A stretch of 64,000 bases of DNA from Mycobacterium syngnathidarum (lineage in GTDB: Bacteria > Actinomycetota > Actinomycetes > Mycobacteriales > Mycobacteriaceae): contig NZ_MLCL01000077.1 of the NCBI RefSeq assembly GCF_001942625.1, forward strand, positions 69,090 through 133,089. Reading direction: 5' to 3'. Below, piece after piece: positions 17,320 through 25,455 of this stretch. The position numbers were made by a program, and so were the translations under genes. The notes beneath the pieces are model-generated. The model ran no database searches and was not told the origin of the DNA. It saw only the letters and a list, made by a program, of their open reading frames with translations. Within the stretch, counting starts at the first letter, position 1. Every line of letters begins with the position of its first letter.

Positions 17320-18535
17320 GTACGCCTCGCTGACCCGCGACGAGCTGGTCAAGTTGGTGCCCGAGCTGCTGCTCATGGGGCAGATGATCGACCGCTCCGG
17401 GATGGCCTGGTGCATCAGCAATTTCGGCCGTCCCGAGATGTTGCAGATCGCGATCGAGGAGTGGGCCGCGTCCAGCCCGATCTACACCCGGCGGATGCAG
17501 AAGGCGCTCAAGTACGAGGGCGTCGACGTCATCACCATCTTCAAGGGCCTGCAGCTCGATATCGGCGCCCCGCCGCAGTTCATGGATTTCCGCTACACCG
17601 TCCATGATCGCTGGCACGGCGAGTTCCACCTCGATCACTGCGGTGCACTGCTCGACGTCGAGCCGATGGGCGAGGACTACGTGCGCGGGATGTGCCACGA
17701 CATCGAAGATCCGACCTTCGACGCCACGGCCCTGGCCACCAACCGCAAATGCCAGGTGCGTCCCATCCATCGGCCGCCCCGGACTCCGAGCGACCGGCAG
17801 CCGCACTGCGCCTGGACGGTGATCATCGACGAGTCCTATCCCGAGGTCGATGACATCCCCGCTCTCGAGGTGATCGGTAAGACCCGGGCCGCCCAAACGG
17901 TTTTGGATCCCATCGACCCGTCTGATGAGGGGGCATCCGACTACTCGGGGCCGTTGCTGTCGGACTTCGACTTCGCGGCGTTCTCGCACTCGGCGCTGGT
18001 CCGCATTGCCGACGAGGTGTGCCTGCAGATGCACTTGCTCAACCTGTCGTTCATTCTGGCGGTGGGGAAGCGGGCCGGGACCAATACCGCGTTGGCCACC
18101 GAGATCTGCACCAAGCAGCTCATCGGTGTGGCCGGACTGGGTGCCGAGCGCATCCACCGGGTGCTCGAGCTGCCGGGCGGTATCGAGGGGGCGACGCGGG
18201 TCCTCGAATTGCATCCGCTGTTGAATCCTTCGGCATACGTTGATGCGGAGTTCGGTCCCGACACGGTGACGGTCCGGCGCTCACCGGCGCACGAGGACGG
18301 TTCCTGGGTGGCGCTGACCGGACCTGCCGAGACCCGACCGTTGGAGGCCGTCGTCGCTGCCGTCAACCCCCGTCTCTCTGTAGAGGTTATCGGGTCGGAC
18401 GCGGAATGGACGGCCCGGGTGATCGAAACCGAAACCGCGGCAAAGGAATTCGATGAGGTCGCGGTAACGAAGTTCAGCGGGGGTGCGTCGTTCGTGTTCG
18501 AGCCGCGGAAGTCGTTGCCGCTGACCGTGGTGTGA
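17309..18535 (+). CDS. Unrecognised 408-aa protein coupled to the decarboxylase-like gene
   Basis: No family was recognised. The first 160 residues are the most constrained-looking part: a helical start (ELVKLVPELLLMG), FGRPEMLQIAIEEWAA, then a His/Cys/Asp-rich stretch with FHLDHCGALLDVEPMGEDY, MCHDIEDPTFDA and CQVRPIHRPPR that could bind metal or form an active site. A second helical part (about 215-290) includes HLLNLSFILAVGKRAGTN. There is no signal peptide or clear membrane helix. It overlaps the upstream gene by 11 bases and closes the aldehyde dehydrogenase operon. The M. tuberculosis order has no gene here between the Rv0771 and purD counterparts. Confidence 0.75.
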   Translation: MTSRYASLTRDELVKLVPELLLMGQMIDRSGMAWCISNFGRPEMLQIAIEEWAASSPIYTRRMQKALKYEGVDVITIFKGLQLDIGAPPQFMDFRYTVHDRWHGEFHLDHCGALLDVEPMGEDYVRGMCHDIEDPTFDATALATNRKCQVRPIHRPPRTPSDRQPHCAWTVIIDESYPEVDDIPALEVIGKTRAAQTVLDPIDPSDEGASDYSGPLLSDFDFAAFSHSALVRIADEVCLQMHLLNLSFILAVGKRAGTNTALATEICTKQLIGVAGLGAERIHRVLELPGGIEGATRVLELHPLLNPSAYVDAEFGPDTVTVRRSPAHEDGSWVALTGPAETRPLEAVVAAVNPRLSVEVIGSDAEWTARVIETETAAKEFDEVAVTKFSGGASFVFEPRKSLPLTVV

Positions 18536-18579
18536 TCCCCAGACCTGAAATCCCGCATCTCGGTGCCGGGCTGCGGGCT

Positions 18580-18585
18580 TAGGCT
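18580..18585 (+). promoter_or_regulatory. -10 hexamer (TAGGCT) for the lipoprotein at 18592
   Basis: TANNNT with a six-base spacer to the ATG at 18592, indicating a leaderless transcript. Confidence 0.5.
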
Positions 18586-18591
18586 GGGGCA

Positions 18592-19272
18592 ATGCTGAAA
18601 GCGTGTGGTCACGGAGTGGTGGCGGCGTTGGTGCTCCTCGCCGGATCACTGGCCGGCTGCTCGACCTCGGAGACCTTGACGTCTGGTTCACCGGCCGCGT
18701 CCCCCGATGCCTCACCGCCTCCGGTCGACCTGGCACGGCTGGCCGACTTGAAGGATGACTTTCCGCCCGGTCTCACGCCGGAACCGGCAGCGCCGACCAA
18801 GGTGGGATCCAAGTGGGCCTACCTGGTTGGCGATATCGTCTCCTCCGGCAAACCGTTCAACGTCGACCCACCGGCATGTCGATCCCTGCTTCAACCGGTC
18901 ACCGCCGATGGCGATGCCGACAAGGCAGGCATCGGCGCAGGCGGTCCGCAGCCGCCATTGCTCGGTGTTGGCGTGACTACTCCGGTCTCGGTCCCGGTCC
19001 CCCTCCCGCCGACAGATTGCGACCGGATGACATTTGAGGTGGAGGGTGCGGTTCCCGATGGGACGGTCGAGCGGCTCAGCGCACCGACTGTCGATCGTGC
19101 GACCACCTACGGTCTGAAAGTCATCTATGACGCCGGCGTCGAATATCACTACGTCGCAATCTTGGACGGCCGCACCTACGTCGAGGTGGTGGCCCGCATG
19201 GCTCCGGACTTCCAACCGGATCCTTTGCTCCCGGACCTGCTGACCAAGGCGGTGACTGCGATCAGAAGGTAG
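18592..19272 (+). CDS. Mycobacterial lipoprotein, DUF5642-like
   Basis: Predicted membrane-anchored lipoprotein of 226 aa. The signal peptide ends in the lipobox SLAGC, followed by a Ser/Pro/Ala linker and a folded domain with two cysteines about 45 residues apart (PPACRSLL and PPTDCDRMTF), probably a disulfide. The pattern resembles mycobacterial DUF5642 lipoproteins of unknown role. It has its own leaderless promoter and is convergent with the EspA-like gene (10 bp apart). It opens an envelope-protein block absent from the M. tuberculosis order. Confidence 0.8.
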   Translation: MLKACGHGVVAALVLLAGSLAGCSTSETLTSGSPAASPDASPPPVDLARLADLKDDFPPGLTPEPAAPTKVGSKWAYLVGDIVSSGKPFNVDPPACRSLLQPVTADGDADKAGIGAGGPQPPLLGVGVTTPVSVPVPLPPTDCDRMTFEVEGAVPDGTVERLSAPTVDRATTYGLKVIYDAGVEYHYVAILDGRTYVEVVARMAPDFQPDPLLPDLLTKAVTAIRR

Positions 19273-19282
19273 TAAAGTGCGT

Positions 19283-20302
19283 CTACCTGGCTGGGCCCAC
19301 GCGCGGGTCGGGTATCCAGGCGCCCCCGTTGGGCACCAGTTCGGTGTATCCGAACTTGCCGTACGTGCTTGGGTCGCCGGAGACGTACGGCGGTCGGTAA
19401 TCGATCTTGGTGAGATCGACTGGTGCCTCCGGAGGGTCCTTCGGCCACATCGGGCCGCCCGGGGTCGGCACCCAAGTGCCTGAGCCAGGTACGAGCTCGG
19501 TGTATCCGGACGGACCGTACGTGCTCGGGTCACCGGCAACATACGGTGGTTTGTACACGATGTCGTTGTAGTCCAGTGGCGCCTGAACGGGCGTGGGCCG
19601 GTACAACGGGCTCTTGGGATCCGGCACCCAGGTGCCTGAATTCGGTACGAGCTCACGGTATCCGGGTGGGCCGAACGTTTTCGGATCATTCGGATCATAC
19701 GGAGGCAACTGTTTGATGTCGCTGATATCGAATGTCGTCTCGGGCAACGAGTTCGGCTTCTTCTCGTCGTCGCTGAGTTGCGTTGCTTCGGGTTCGGCCT
19801 TGTCCTTGCCCTCCTCGCTGATCGCCGCGTATTCGCGGCCGATGCCACGCACACGTTCACCGATCGCGCTCATTTGATCGTTGGACTGTTGGATGACATC
19901 GCTGATCTGGCCGATCCCCTTGCTGGCGAGGATCATCCGCATGGTCTCGGCGGACTTGCCGGGCGGGATCGACGCCTCCATGCTCGACACCCAACTCTGG
20001 GTTTGCTCGAGATTCTGGCGGCCAACGGTGACGGCTGTCGCGGCCCGATTGCCTTCGGCGGCCATCCGCTGGTCGAGATCCGCGAGCTTGCCGTAGACGG
20101 CGGCATGTTCGGCGTTCCTTGCCGCGTAGGCCTGCGAGGCCGTACCCTGCCATCGTTCGTCGGGCGCTGCGGACTCGATCTTGGATTGCATCTCGCGAAG
20201 GTGACTGCCGTCGCCGAACTGGGAGCCGTCCCGTGGCGTGCCGGCACCGAATGTTTCCCGGGCTTGCGACCAGGTCGAGTAGAACGCATCCATCGCACCC
20301 AT
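19283..20302 (-). CDS. EspA/EspE-like ESX-associated protein with three C-terminal repeats
   Basis: Probable type VII secretion-associated protein, 339 aa. The N-terminal helical domain (about 1-165) starts MGAMDAFYSTWSQARETFG and includes RWQGTASQAYAARNAEH, the WxG-containing pattern of mycobacterial EspA/EspE-type proteins. An acidic linker (about 165-198) leads to three repeats of about 51 residues (199-249, 250-301, 302-339), each with a PPY opening, a DPxTYG-like turn, GYxELVP and GxWxPxP. The start follows AGGAGG by 8 bases. No ESX core genes are in the window, so the secretion machine would be elsewhere. Assignment to the Esp family is by pattern memory. Confidence 0.7.
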   Translation of the reverse strand: MGAMDAFYSTWSQARETFGAGTPRDGSQFGDGSHLREMQSKIESAAPDERWQGTASQAYAARNAEHAAVYGKLADLDQRMAAEGNRAATAVTVGRQNLEQTQSWVSSMEASIPPGKSAETMRMILASKGIGQISDVIQQSNDQMSAIGERVRGIGREYAAISEEGKDKAEPEATQLSDDEKKPNSLPETTFDISDIKQLPPYDPNDPKTFGPPGYRELVPNSGTWVPDPKSPLYRPTPVQAPLDYNDIVYKPPYVAGDPSTYGPSGYTELVPGSGTWVPTPGGPMWPKDPPEAPVDLTKIDYRPPYVSGDPSTYGKFGYTELVPNGGAWIPDPRVGPAR

Positions 20303-20337
20303 TGCGTTCGCCTCCTCGCTTCGACTACGTGCTCACT

Positions 20338-20802
20338 TTATGTAGCAGGTGCAGTTAGCATCAGGTAGCCACCGCCCCCAGGGGTGACTACCACGTCGGC
20401 CGGGAACGTCACTCGGTGGTTGTCACCGCGCAGGTAATCGGCACTCACTCCGGCTGCTTTGACGGGCTTACCGTGGTTCTCGAATATCAGCAGGCTGGCT
20501 TTGGAATCGTAGAAATCATTCTTGATCACCGGCGCGCCGACGGTTTCCTCGATGAACTCACGACCGGTCCATTCGTGGAACAGATGTACCTCGTCCCACT
20601 CCCAGCTGGTGAAGTCGCTGAGCCGGGCTGACGTGTTCTGGTGCAGCAGCAGTTGCAGGCCGTCATTCAGCTTGTGGTCGTTGTAATCGACATCCATAGA
20701 CGGCCGCAGTGCCTGTCTGACCAGGTCGCAGCTGGTCAGCGAGAAACACAGCAACAACATGCAAAGTGCAACGCGTACTGCTGACGGGCCGGCCAAGTTC
20801 AA
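20338..20802 (-). CDS. Putative lipoprotein of unknown function
   Basis: Predicted lipoprotein of about 154 aa. The hydrophobic signal ends in the lipobox SLTSC. The mature part has no recognised domain; visible segments are DVDYNDHKLNDGLQLLLHQ, HEWTGREFIEE and a Gly-rich C-terminus (TPGGGGYLML). The TTG at 20802 gives the full frame, but a TTG at 20796 lies at better spacing (8 bases) from AGGAGG and may be the real start. It lies 35 bp upstream of the EspA-like gene on the same strand, so they may be co-transcribed. Confidence 0.65.
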   Translation of the reverse strand: MNLAGPSAVRVALCMLLLCFSLTSCDLVRQALRPSMDVDYNDHKLNDGLQLLLHQNTSARLSDFTSWEWDEVHLFHEWTGREFIEETVGAPVIKNDFYDSKASLLIFENHGKPVKAAGVSADYLRGDNHRVTFPADVVVTPGGGGYLMLTAPAT

Positions 20803-20928
20803 TCCCTCCTGCTGATTGCTCCGCAGCCTCGGGGCTGACCGAGCTCAAGTCTAAATCCGGGCAAAGGGGCGCCCGGTCATCAATTTCTCGCCCTCGGTGC
20901 GCGCGGGAGGCCTGCCAGTTTCGCGATC

Positions 20929-20934
20929 TAGAGT
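20929..20934 (+). promoter_or_regulatory. -10 hexamer (TAGAGT) for the M15 peptidase gene
   Basis: TANNNT six bases before the GTG start at 20941, a leaderless arrangement. Confidence 0.5.
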
Positions 20935-20940
20935 CGCAGG

Positions 20941-21648
20941 GTGGGCATCGCAGCCTTCCGCGTATGTGCCCTGGTCGTGGTCCTGTTCACCGGGTGCACG
21001 ACGGCGTGTGCCGGTGTTGCGTCGGATCCGGTGCGGGCACCGGAAACCATCTCTGCCTCGCCGCAGAATCCGCAGCCCAGCGCGGAGCCGGAGCAACCCG
21101 CGCGGGTTCAGCCGGTGGACGCAGCGGCGCTGGGCGCGACTTGGCGGCCGGGTTGCCCGGTGCCTCCTGCCGATCTCCGCCGAATCACCCTGTCGTACAT
21201 CGGTTTCGACGGGCGTTCTCATCGCGGTGAGTTGGTCGTGCACCGTGATGTGGTCGGCGAGGTGATCGAGATCTTCGGGGACCTGTACTCGACGCGATTC
21301 CCGATCGAGAAGATGCGCACCGTGGGCAACTATCCCGGCGCTGCCGATGAGCTGTCGATGCAGGACAACAACACCTCGGCGTTCAATTGCCGGCCGTTGC
21401 CGAGTGGATCGTGGTCATTGCACGCCTTCGGGCGTGCGGTCGACATCAACCCGCTGGTCAACCCCTACATCTCGGCTTCCGGTGACTTGCAGCCGATCAC
21501 GGTACGGGCGCATCTGGACCGCACCCGCACCGATCAGGGGATGATCCGCGACGGCGACGTAGTGGTGCGGGCCTTCGCCCGGCGTGGCTGGCGTTGGGGT
21601 GGCCATTGGCATGACCCCGTGGACTACCAGCATTTCGAACGACGCTGA
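20941..21648 (+). CDS. Secreted M15-family (VanY-like) D,D-carboxypeptidase/endopeptidase
   Basis: Exported zinc peptidase of 235 aa acting on peptidoglycan stem peptides. The N-terminal signal is followed by a Pro/Ala-rich linker to about residue 60. Zinc-site motifs are SLHAFGRAVDINP (H161, D168) and the closing GGHWHDPVDYQHF (His at 222 and 224). The central TVGNYPGAADELSMQDNNTSAFNCR region is typical of M15 proteins of this subgroup. A Cys-rich signal end (TGCTTAC) could be a lipobox, so it may be membrane-anchored. Its place among lipoproteins suggests cell-wall remodelling. Confidence 0.85.
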   Translation: MGIAAFRVCALVVVLFTGCTTACAGVASDPVRAPETISASPQNPQPSAEPEQPARVQPVDAAALGATWRPGCPVPPADLRRITLSYIGFDGRSHRGELVVHRDVVGEVIEIFGDLYSTRFPIEKMRTVGNYPGAADELSMQDNNTSAFNCRPLPSGSWSLHAFGRAVDINPLVNPYISASGDLQPITVRAHLDRTRTDQGMIRDGDVVVRAFARRGWRWGGHWHDPVDYQHFERR

Positions 21649-21661
21649 CAACCCTGGGGTG

Positions 21662-22150
21662 CTAGGTGGTGTTCATGTTGAGGTGGACGAAGCGAACGTT
21701 GGGCTCGCGCTCGTCGACGATCACCGTGCGGTACACCGACTTGCCCTCAGCGTTTCGATAGCGATCCTGCGCACTGACCACCGACGGAGAACTCGCGAGG
21801 TCCGGGCCCGCGATGATCGGTTCGAACGGGGGATGGGCCCGGGTGAGTGGCTTGGTGAAATCCGACCCCGTCAGAAGCGTGGGTAAGTCGGAGGGCAGCA
21901 TCTTCAGTACCAATTGATATCTGGTGTCCATCGCACTGTCGAGGTGAGCTTGCAGCACCTCGGCGCCAGACGGTATCACCATACCCCCGAATTCGCTTGC
22001 TTGCCTGATGAATTCGGGGTTGGTTGACCTCTCGTCTCGGGAGCCGAGGGTGCGGCCGACCGGGTCGTCGTGTGAAGCGCAAGCGACCGCGATGAACAAT
22101 GCGACTGCGGCAAGCCCGAGCAGGGACGGACGTTTCGTCGGTGATCGCAT
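21662..22150 (-). CDS. Putative lipoprotein, TetR operon
   Basis: Predicted lipoprotein of 162 aa. The start MRSPTKRPSLLGLAAVA gives a signal peptide ending in a weak lipobox (AVACASHD). The mature protein contains SGAEVLQAHLDSAMDTRYQL and DRYRNAEGKSVYRTVIVDE; no domain was recognised. The ATG at 22150 shares one base with the stop of the upstream tetR gene, showing translational coupling; a longer upstream start would lie inside tetR. It is convergent with the peptidase gene, 13 bp apart. Confidence 0.7.
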   Translation of the reverse strand: MRSPTKRPSLLGLAAVALFIAVACASHDDPVGRTLGSRDERSTNPEFIRQASEFGGMVIPSGAEVLQAHLDSAMDTRYQLVLKMLPSDLPTLLTGSDFTKPLTRAHPPFEPIIAGPDLASSPSVVSAQDRYRNAEGKSVYRTVIVDEREPNVRFVHLNMNTT

Positions 22151-22794
22151 CAATTCTCGACGGGGCGAAGCCACTGAGGCTGGGTATCGGCTGCCACATG
22201 CCCGCTCGCCACCGCCGAACCGACCCAGCGCATCAGGTAGCTGCGCAGGGCTGCTCCGGTGCGCGGGGGCCGGCCCGGGTCGACGACGAAGGACTGGATG
22301 ATCCGCAGCACGTGCTCGGCGAGCTCGTCGAGCTCAGGGTCGGTGTACCCGACGGCAGCCCAGTCGACGTCCAGCCTGCGCAACATCGTGCGGGCAAAAT
22401 CGACCGCCACGTCCGAGGTCACCGACTCGGTGTGGGCGTTCGGACGTCCGGGAGCCACGAGCAGACCGATGTGTTTGTCCTTGGGCAGCCATTCCAAGGA
22501 GGTGGCAATGCACTCGGTGACGGCCTTCACCGGATCGGTCACGCCGTTGATATGGGTGGCCAGCCGGTCCAGGAAGTCGCCGGCGGCATGCACCGCGGAT
22601 GCCACCAGTAGGGCATCGGTGCTGGGGAAGTAGCGGTACACCGTCTGGCGGGTGACGCCGAGGGTGCGCGCCACGTCGGCAATGGAGAAGTCGGCGCCGC
22701 GCTCATCGATGGCGTTGCCCGCAGCGACGAGGATGCGAGCAATCGCCTCCTCGTCGCTGGCCGGCGTCGAGCCGGACCACCCGTGCGTTCGCAT
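22150..22794 (-). CDS. TetR-family regulator
   Basis: Repressor-type protein of 214 aa. The helix-turn-helix is at about residues 35-60 (FSIADVARTLGVTRQTVYRYFPS). The long C-terminal domain is unlike the regulator at 12912. It lies downstream of the CYP125-like gene on the same strand with a leaderless promoter of its own (-10 at 22801-22806), and is coupled to a lipoprotein gene. Candidate targets are that lipoprotein, the P450 and the divergent purD side, where an inverted repeat is visible at 24125. Confidence 0.87.
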   Translation of the reverse strand: MRTHGWSGSTPASDEEAIARILVAAGNAIDERGADFSIADVARTLGVTRQTVYRYFPSTDALLVASAVHAAGDFLDRLATHINGVTDPVKAVTECIATSLEWLPKDKHIGLLVAPGRPNAHTESVTSDVAVDFARTMLRRLDVDWAAVGYTDPELDELAEHVLRIIQSFVVDPGRPPRTGAALRSYLMRWVGSAVASGHVAADTQPQWLRPVEN

Positions 22795-22800
22795 GGGCGA

Positions 22801-22806
22801 ATCCTA
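22801..22806 (-). promoter_or_regulatory. -10 hexamer (TAGGAT) for the tetR gene at 22794
   Basis: Minus-strand TANNNT, six-base spacer to the ATG at 22794. Confidence 0.5.
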
Positions 22807-22832
22807 GAACAATGGGCCGGCCAGATAGCCGA

Positions 22833-24077
22833 TCAACCGTGGTAGGAGACCGGCAGATCCTTGACCCCGTTGATCCACCCGGACCGGAGGCGTTGCGGCT
22901 CACCCAGTTTGGTGATGTCGGGGATCTGATCGGCGATCTCGTTGAACATCAGCTTGATCTCCATGCGTGCCAGGTTGGCGCCGATACAGTAATGCGCGCC
23001 GTTGCCGCCGAAGGCCAGGTGCGGGTTGGGATTGCGCAGGATGTTGAACGTGAAGGGAGCGTCGAAGACTTCTTCGTCGTAGTTGGCCGAGCTGTAGAAC
23101 AGCCCGACACGCTGCCCGGCCTTCACGGTCACGTCACCGACCTCGGTGTCGACCAGGGCGGTTCGCTGGAAGCAGTGCACCGGGGTGGCCCAGCGGATGA
23201 TCTCGTCGACTGCGGTCTCCGGGCGCTCGCGCTTGAAAAGCTCCCACTGGTCGGGGTTTTCGAGGAAGGCGTTCATGCCGTGCGTCATGGCATTGCGGGT
23301 GGTCTCGTTGCCGGCCACGGCCAGCAGGATCACGAAGAACGCGAACTCCACGTCAGTAATGCCTTCGCCGGCTGTGCCTTCTAGATCAGCCTGCACAAGG
23401 CGCGTCACGATGTCATCGGCCGGACACTTCCGGCGCTGTTCGGCCATGTTGTACGCGTAGCCCATGAGCTCGGCATTGGCCATCGTCGGATCGGCGTCGA
23501 AGTCCGGATCGTCGGTGTTCATGATGGCGTTGGTCCAGTGGAAGAGCTTCTCGCGGTCTGCCTCGGGGACACCGATCAGATCGGCGATGGCCAGCAGCGG
23601 CAGGCTCATCGCAACGTCGTCAACAAAGTTGCCGCTGCCCTTCTTGGCCGCCGCGGCCACGATGTCGCGGGCCGCCACCGCGAGCTTCTCCTCCAGCGCG
23701 GCCACCGAACGCGGGGTGAACAATCGTGACACCAGCTTGCGTAGCCGGGTGTGCTCTGGCGCGTCGTGGTTGATCAGCAGGGCCTTGGTGAGGTCGAGTT
23801 GTTCTGAGGTGACCCCTTCTGGGAGGCGCATGACGGCCCCCTTGGCGTTGGTCGACCACACTGTGCCGCCGTCGCGGGAGATGGCCTTGATGTCCTCGTG
23901 ACGGGTGATCACCCAGTAACCGCCGTCATTGAAGATCGACTCGTCCTGCTCGTTCCACCACACCGGCGCGGTCTTGCGCAGTTGGGCGAACTCGTTGACG
24001 GGAATCCCGCGGAGCAGGACGTCGGGATCGGTGAAGTCGTACCCCGCGCCGAACGGGCAGGCGCTCATGGTGGTCAA
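22833..24077 (-). CDS. Cytochrome P450, CYP125-like steroid oxidase family
   Basis: P450 of about 414 aa that reads like M. tuberculosis CYP125 (cholesterol C26/27 oxidase). Shared pattern: GYDFTDPDVL, FAQLRKTAPVWWNEQD, LLINHDAPEHTRLRK, VAGNETTRNAMTHG, RWATPVHCFQRTA, NILRNPNPHLAFGG and haem loop GNGAHYCIG (Cys about 364). The TTG at 24077 is 9 bases after GAGGAGA; an ATG at 24068 is the alternative. It is not in a cholesterol-degradation cluster here, so it may be a second steroid or fatty-acid omega-oxidase. Divergent from purD with an inverted repeat between them. Confidence 0.88.
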   Translation of the reverse strand: MTTMSACPFGAGYDFTDPDVLLRGIPVNEFAQLRKTAPVWWNEQDESIFNDGGYWVITRHEDIKAISRDGGTVWSTNAKGAVMRLPEGVTSEQLDLTKALLINHDAPEHTRLRKLVSRLFTPRSVAALEEKLAVAARDIVAAAAKKGSGNFVDDVAMSLPLLAIADLIGVPEADREKLFHWTNAIMNTDDPDFDADPTMANAELMGYAYNMAEQRRKCPADDIVTRLVQADLEGTAGEGITDVEFAFFVILLAVAGNETTRNAMTHGMNAFLENPDQWELFKRERPETAVDEIIRWATPVHCFQRTALVDTEVGDVTVKAGQRVGLFYSSANYDEEVFDAPFTFNILRNPNPHLAFGGNGAHYCIGANLARMEIKLMFNEIADQIPDITKLGEPQRLRSGWINGVKDLPVSYHG

Positions 24078-24124
24078 GCCGGATCATCTCCTCGTGTGAC
24101 GGCGAGCACATTCGATGATTTGAC

Positions 24125-24149
24125 CATACACCGTGGGGTCAAGTGTATG
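24125..24149. promoter_or_regulatory. Inverted repeat CATACAC-N11-GTGTATG between P450 and purD
   Basis: Perfect 7-bp half-sites (24125-24131, 24143-24149) with an 11-bp spacer, interleaved with a second pair TTGACC/GGTCAA. It lies in the divergent promoter region just upstream of the purD -10, a typical operator position. Confidence 0.5.
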
Positions 24150-24165
24150 CCCGCAGGTCTCCGGT

Positions 24166-24171
24166 TACGCT
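24166..24171 (+). promoter_or_regulatory. -10 hexamer (TACGCT) for purD
   Basis: TANNNT with a six-base spacer to the GTG at 24178, supporting that start and a leaderless mRNA. Confidence 0.55.
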
Positions 24172-24177
24172 ACGACC

Positions 24178-25455
24178 GTGCGCGTCCTCGTTATCGGTTC
24201 CGGTGCCCGTGAACACGCCCTGCTGCTGGCCCTGCGCCGCGATCCGCAGGTAGAGGAGTTGGCGGTGGCGCCGGGTAACGCCGGCACCCAGTCCATTGCC
24301 GATCAATACGACGTCGACATCACCTCCGGCGAGGCCGTGGTGAAGCTGGCCAAGCGGCTGGAAAGCGACCTGGTGGTGATCGGTCCCGAGGTGCCTCTGG
24401 TGCTCGGCGTGGCCGACGCCGTACGGGCAGCGGGCATCGCATGCTTCGGCGCCGGCAAGGACGCCGCCCGCATCGAGGGCTCGAAGGCATTCGCGAAAGA
24501 CGTCATGGCCGCGGCCGGGGTCCGCACCGCGACCAGTGAGATCGTCGACAACCCGGCTCGCCTGGACGCCGCGCTGGACCGCTTCGGTCCGCCGGCCGGC
24601 CAGGCGGCCTGGGTGGTCAAGGACGACGGCCTGGCCGCCGGTAAGGGTGTGGTGGTCAGCGCTGATCGCGACGCGGCGCGTGCGCATGCCGCCAGCCTGC
24701 TGGACTCCGGGCACCCGGTGCTGCTGGAGTCGTTCCTGGACGGGCCCGAGGTGTCACTGTTCTGTGTTGTCGACGGCGCCACCGTGGTGCCGCTGCTGCC
24801 CGCCCAGGACTTCAAGCGCGTCGGCGACGGGGACACCGGGCCGAACACCGGGGGCATGGGTGCCTATGCGCCGTTGCCCTGGCTGCCGGATTCGGTGAAA
24901 TCGCAGATCGTCGATGAGATCGTCAAACCCGTTGCCGCAGAACTGGTTGCACGCGGCAGCTCGTTCTCGGGTCTGCTCTACGCCGGCCTGGCCATCACCT
25001 CGAACGGTCCGGCGGTGGTCGAGTTCAACTGCCGCTTCGGCGATCCGGAGACGCAATCGGTTCTGGCCCTGCTTGATTCGCCACTCGGGCAGCTCCTCAA
25101 CGCCGCGGCCACCGGCGAGCTCGCCTCGTACGGCGACCTGCAGTGGCGCGATGGTTACGCCGTCACAGTCGTGGTGGCCGCGGAGAACTACCCCGGCCGG
25201 CCGCGCGTCGGCGACGTCATCCACGGATCCGAAGCCGACGGGGTGCTGCATGCCGGCACCGCGCGCCGTGAGGACGGTGAGGTGGTGTCCTCCGGCGGCC
25301 GGGTGCTCTCGGTGGTCGGCACCGGAGCGGACCTGCCTGCCGCACGCGAGGCGGCCTACGCGCTTACCAAGTCGATCCGGTTGCCGGGCAGCCACTTCCG
25401 CAGCGACATCGGGCTGGCTGCCGCCGAGGGACGCATCAGCATCCAAGGCGCCTAG
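24178..25455 (+). CDS. purD: Phosphoribosylamine-glycine ligase
   Basis: GAR synthetase, second step of de novo purine synthesis: joins glycine to phosphoribosylamine with ATP. 425 aa. N-terminal [16 protein letters not shown]-grasp segments ([26 protein letters not shown]), and [12 protein letters not shown] plus [12 protein letters not shown] for metal and ATP. The C-terminal domain ends [11 protein letters not shown]. The GTG start matches M. tuberculosis PurD and follows a leaderless -10. Its stop codon overlaps the stop of the convergent esterase gene by two bases (CTAG). Confidence 0.97.
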   Translation: MRVLVIGSGAREHALLLALRRDPQVEELAVAPGNAGTQSIADQYDVDITSGEAVVKLAKRLESDLVVIGPEVPLVLGVADAVRAAGIACFGAGKDAARIEGSKAFAKDVMAAAGVRTATSEIVDNPARLDAALDRFGPPAGQAAWVVKDDGLAAGKGVVVSADRDAARAHAASLLDSGHPVLLESFLDGPEVSLFCVVDGATVVPLLPAQDFKRVGDGDTGPNTGGMGAYAPLPWLPDSVKSQIVDEIVKPVAAELVARGSSFSGLLYAGLAITSNGPAVVEFNCRFGDPETQSVLALLDSPLGQLLNAAATGELASYGDLQWRDGYAVTVVVAAENYPGRPRVGDVIHGSEADGVLHAGTARREDGEVVSSGGRVLSVVGTGADLPAAREAAYALTKSIRLPGSHFRSDIGLAAAEGRISIQGA

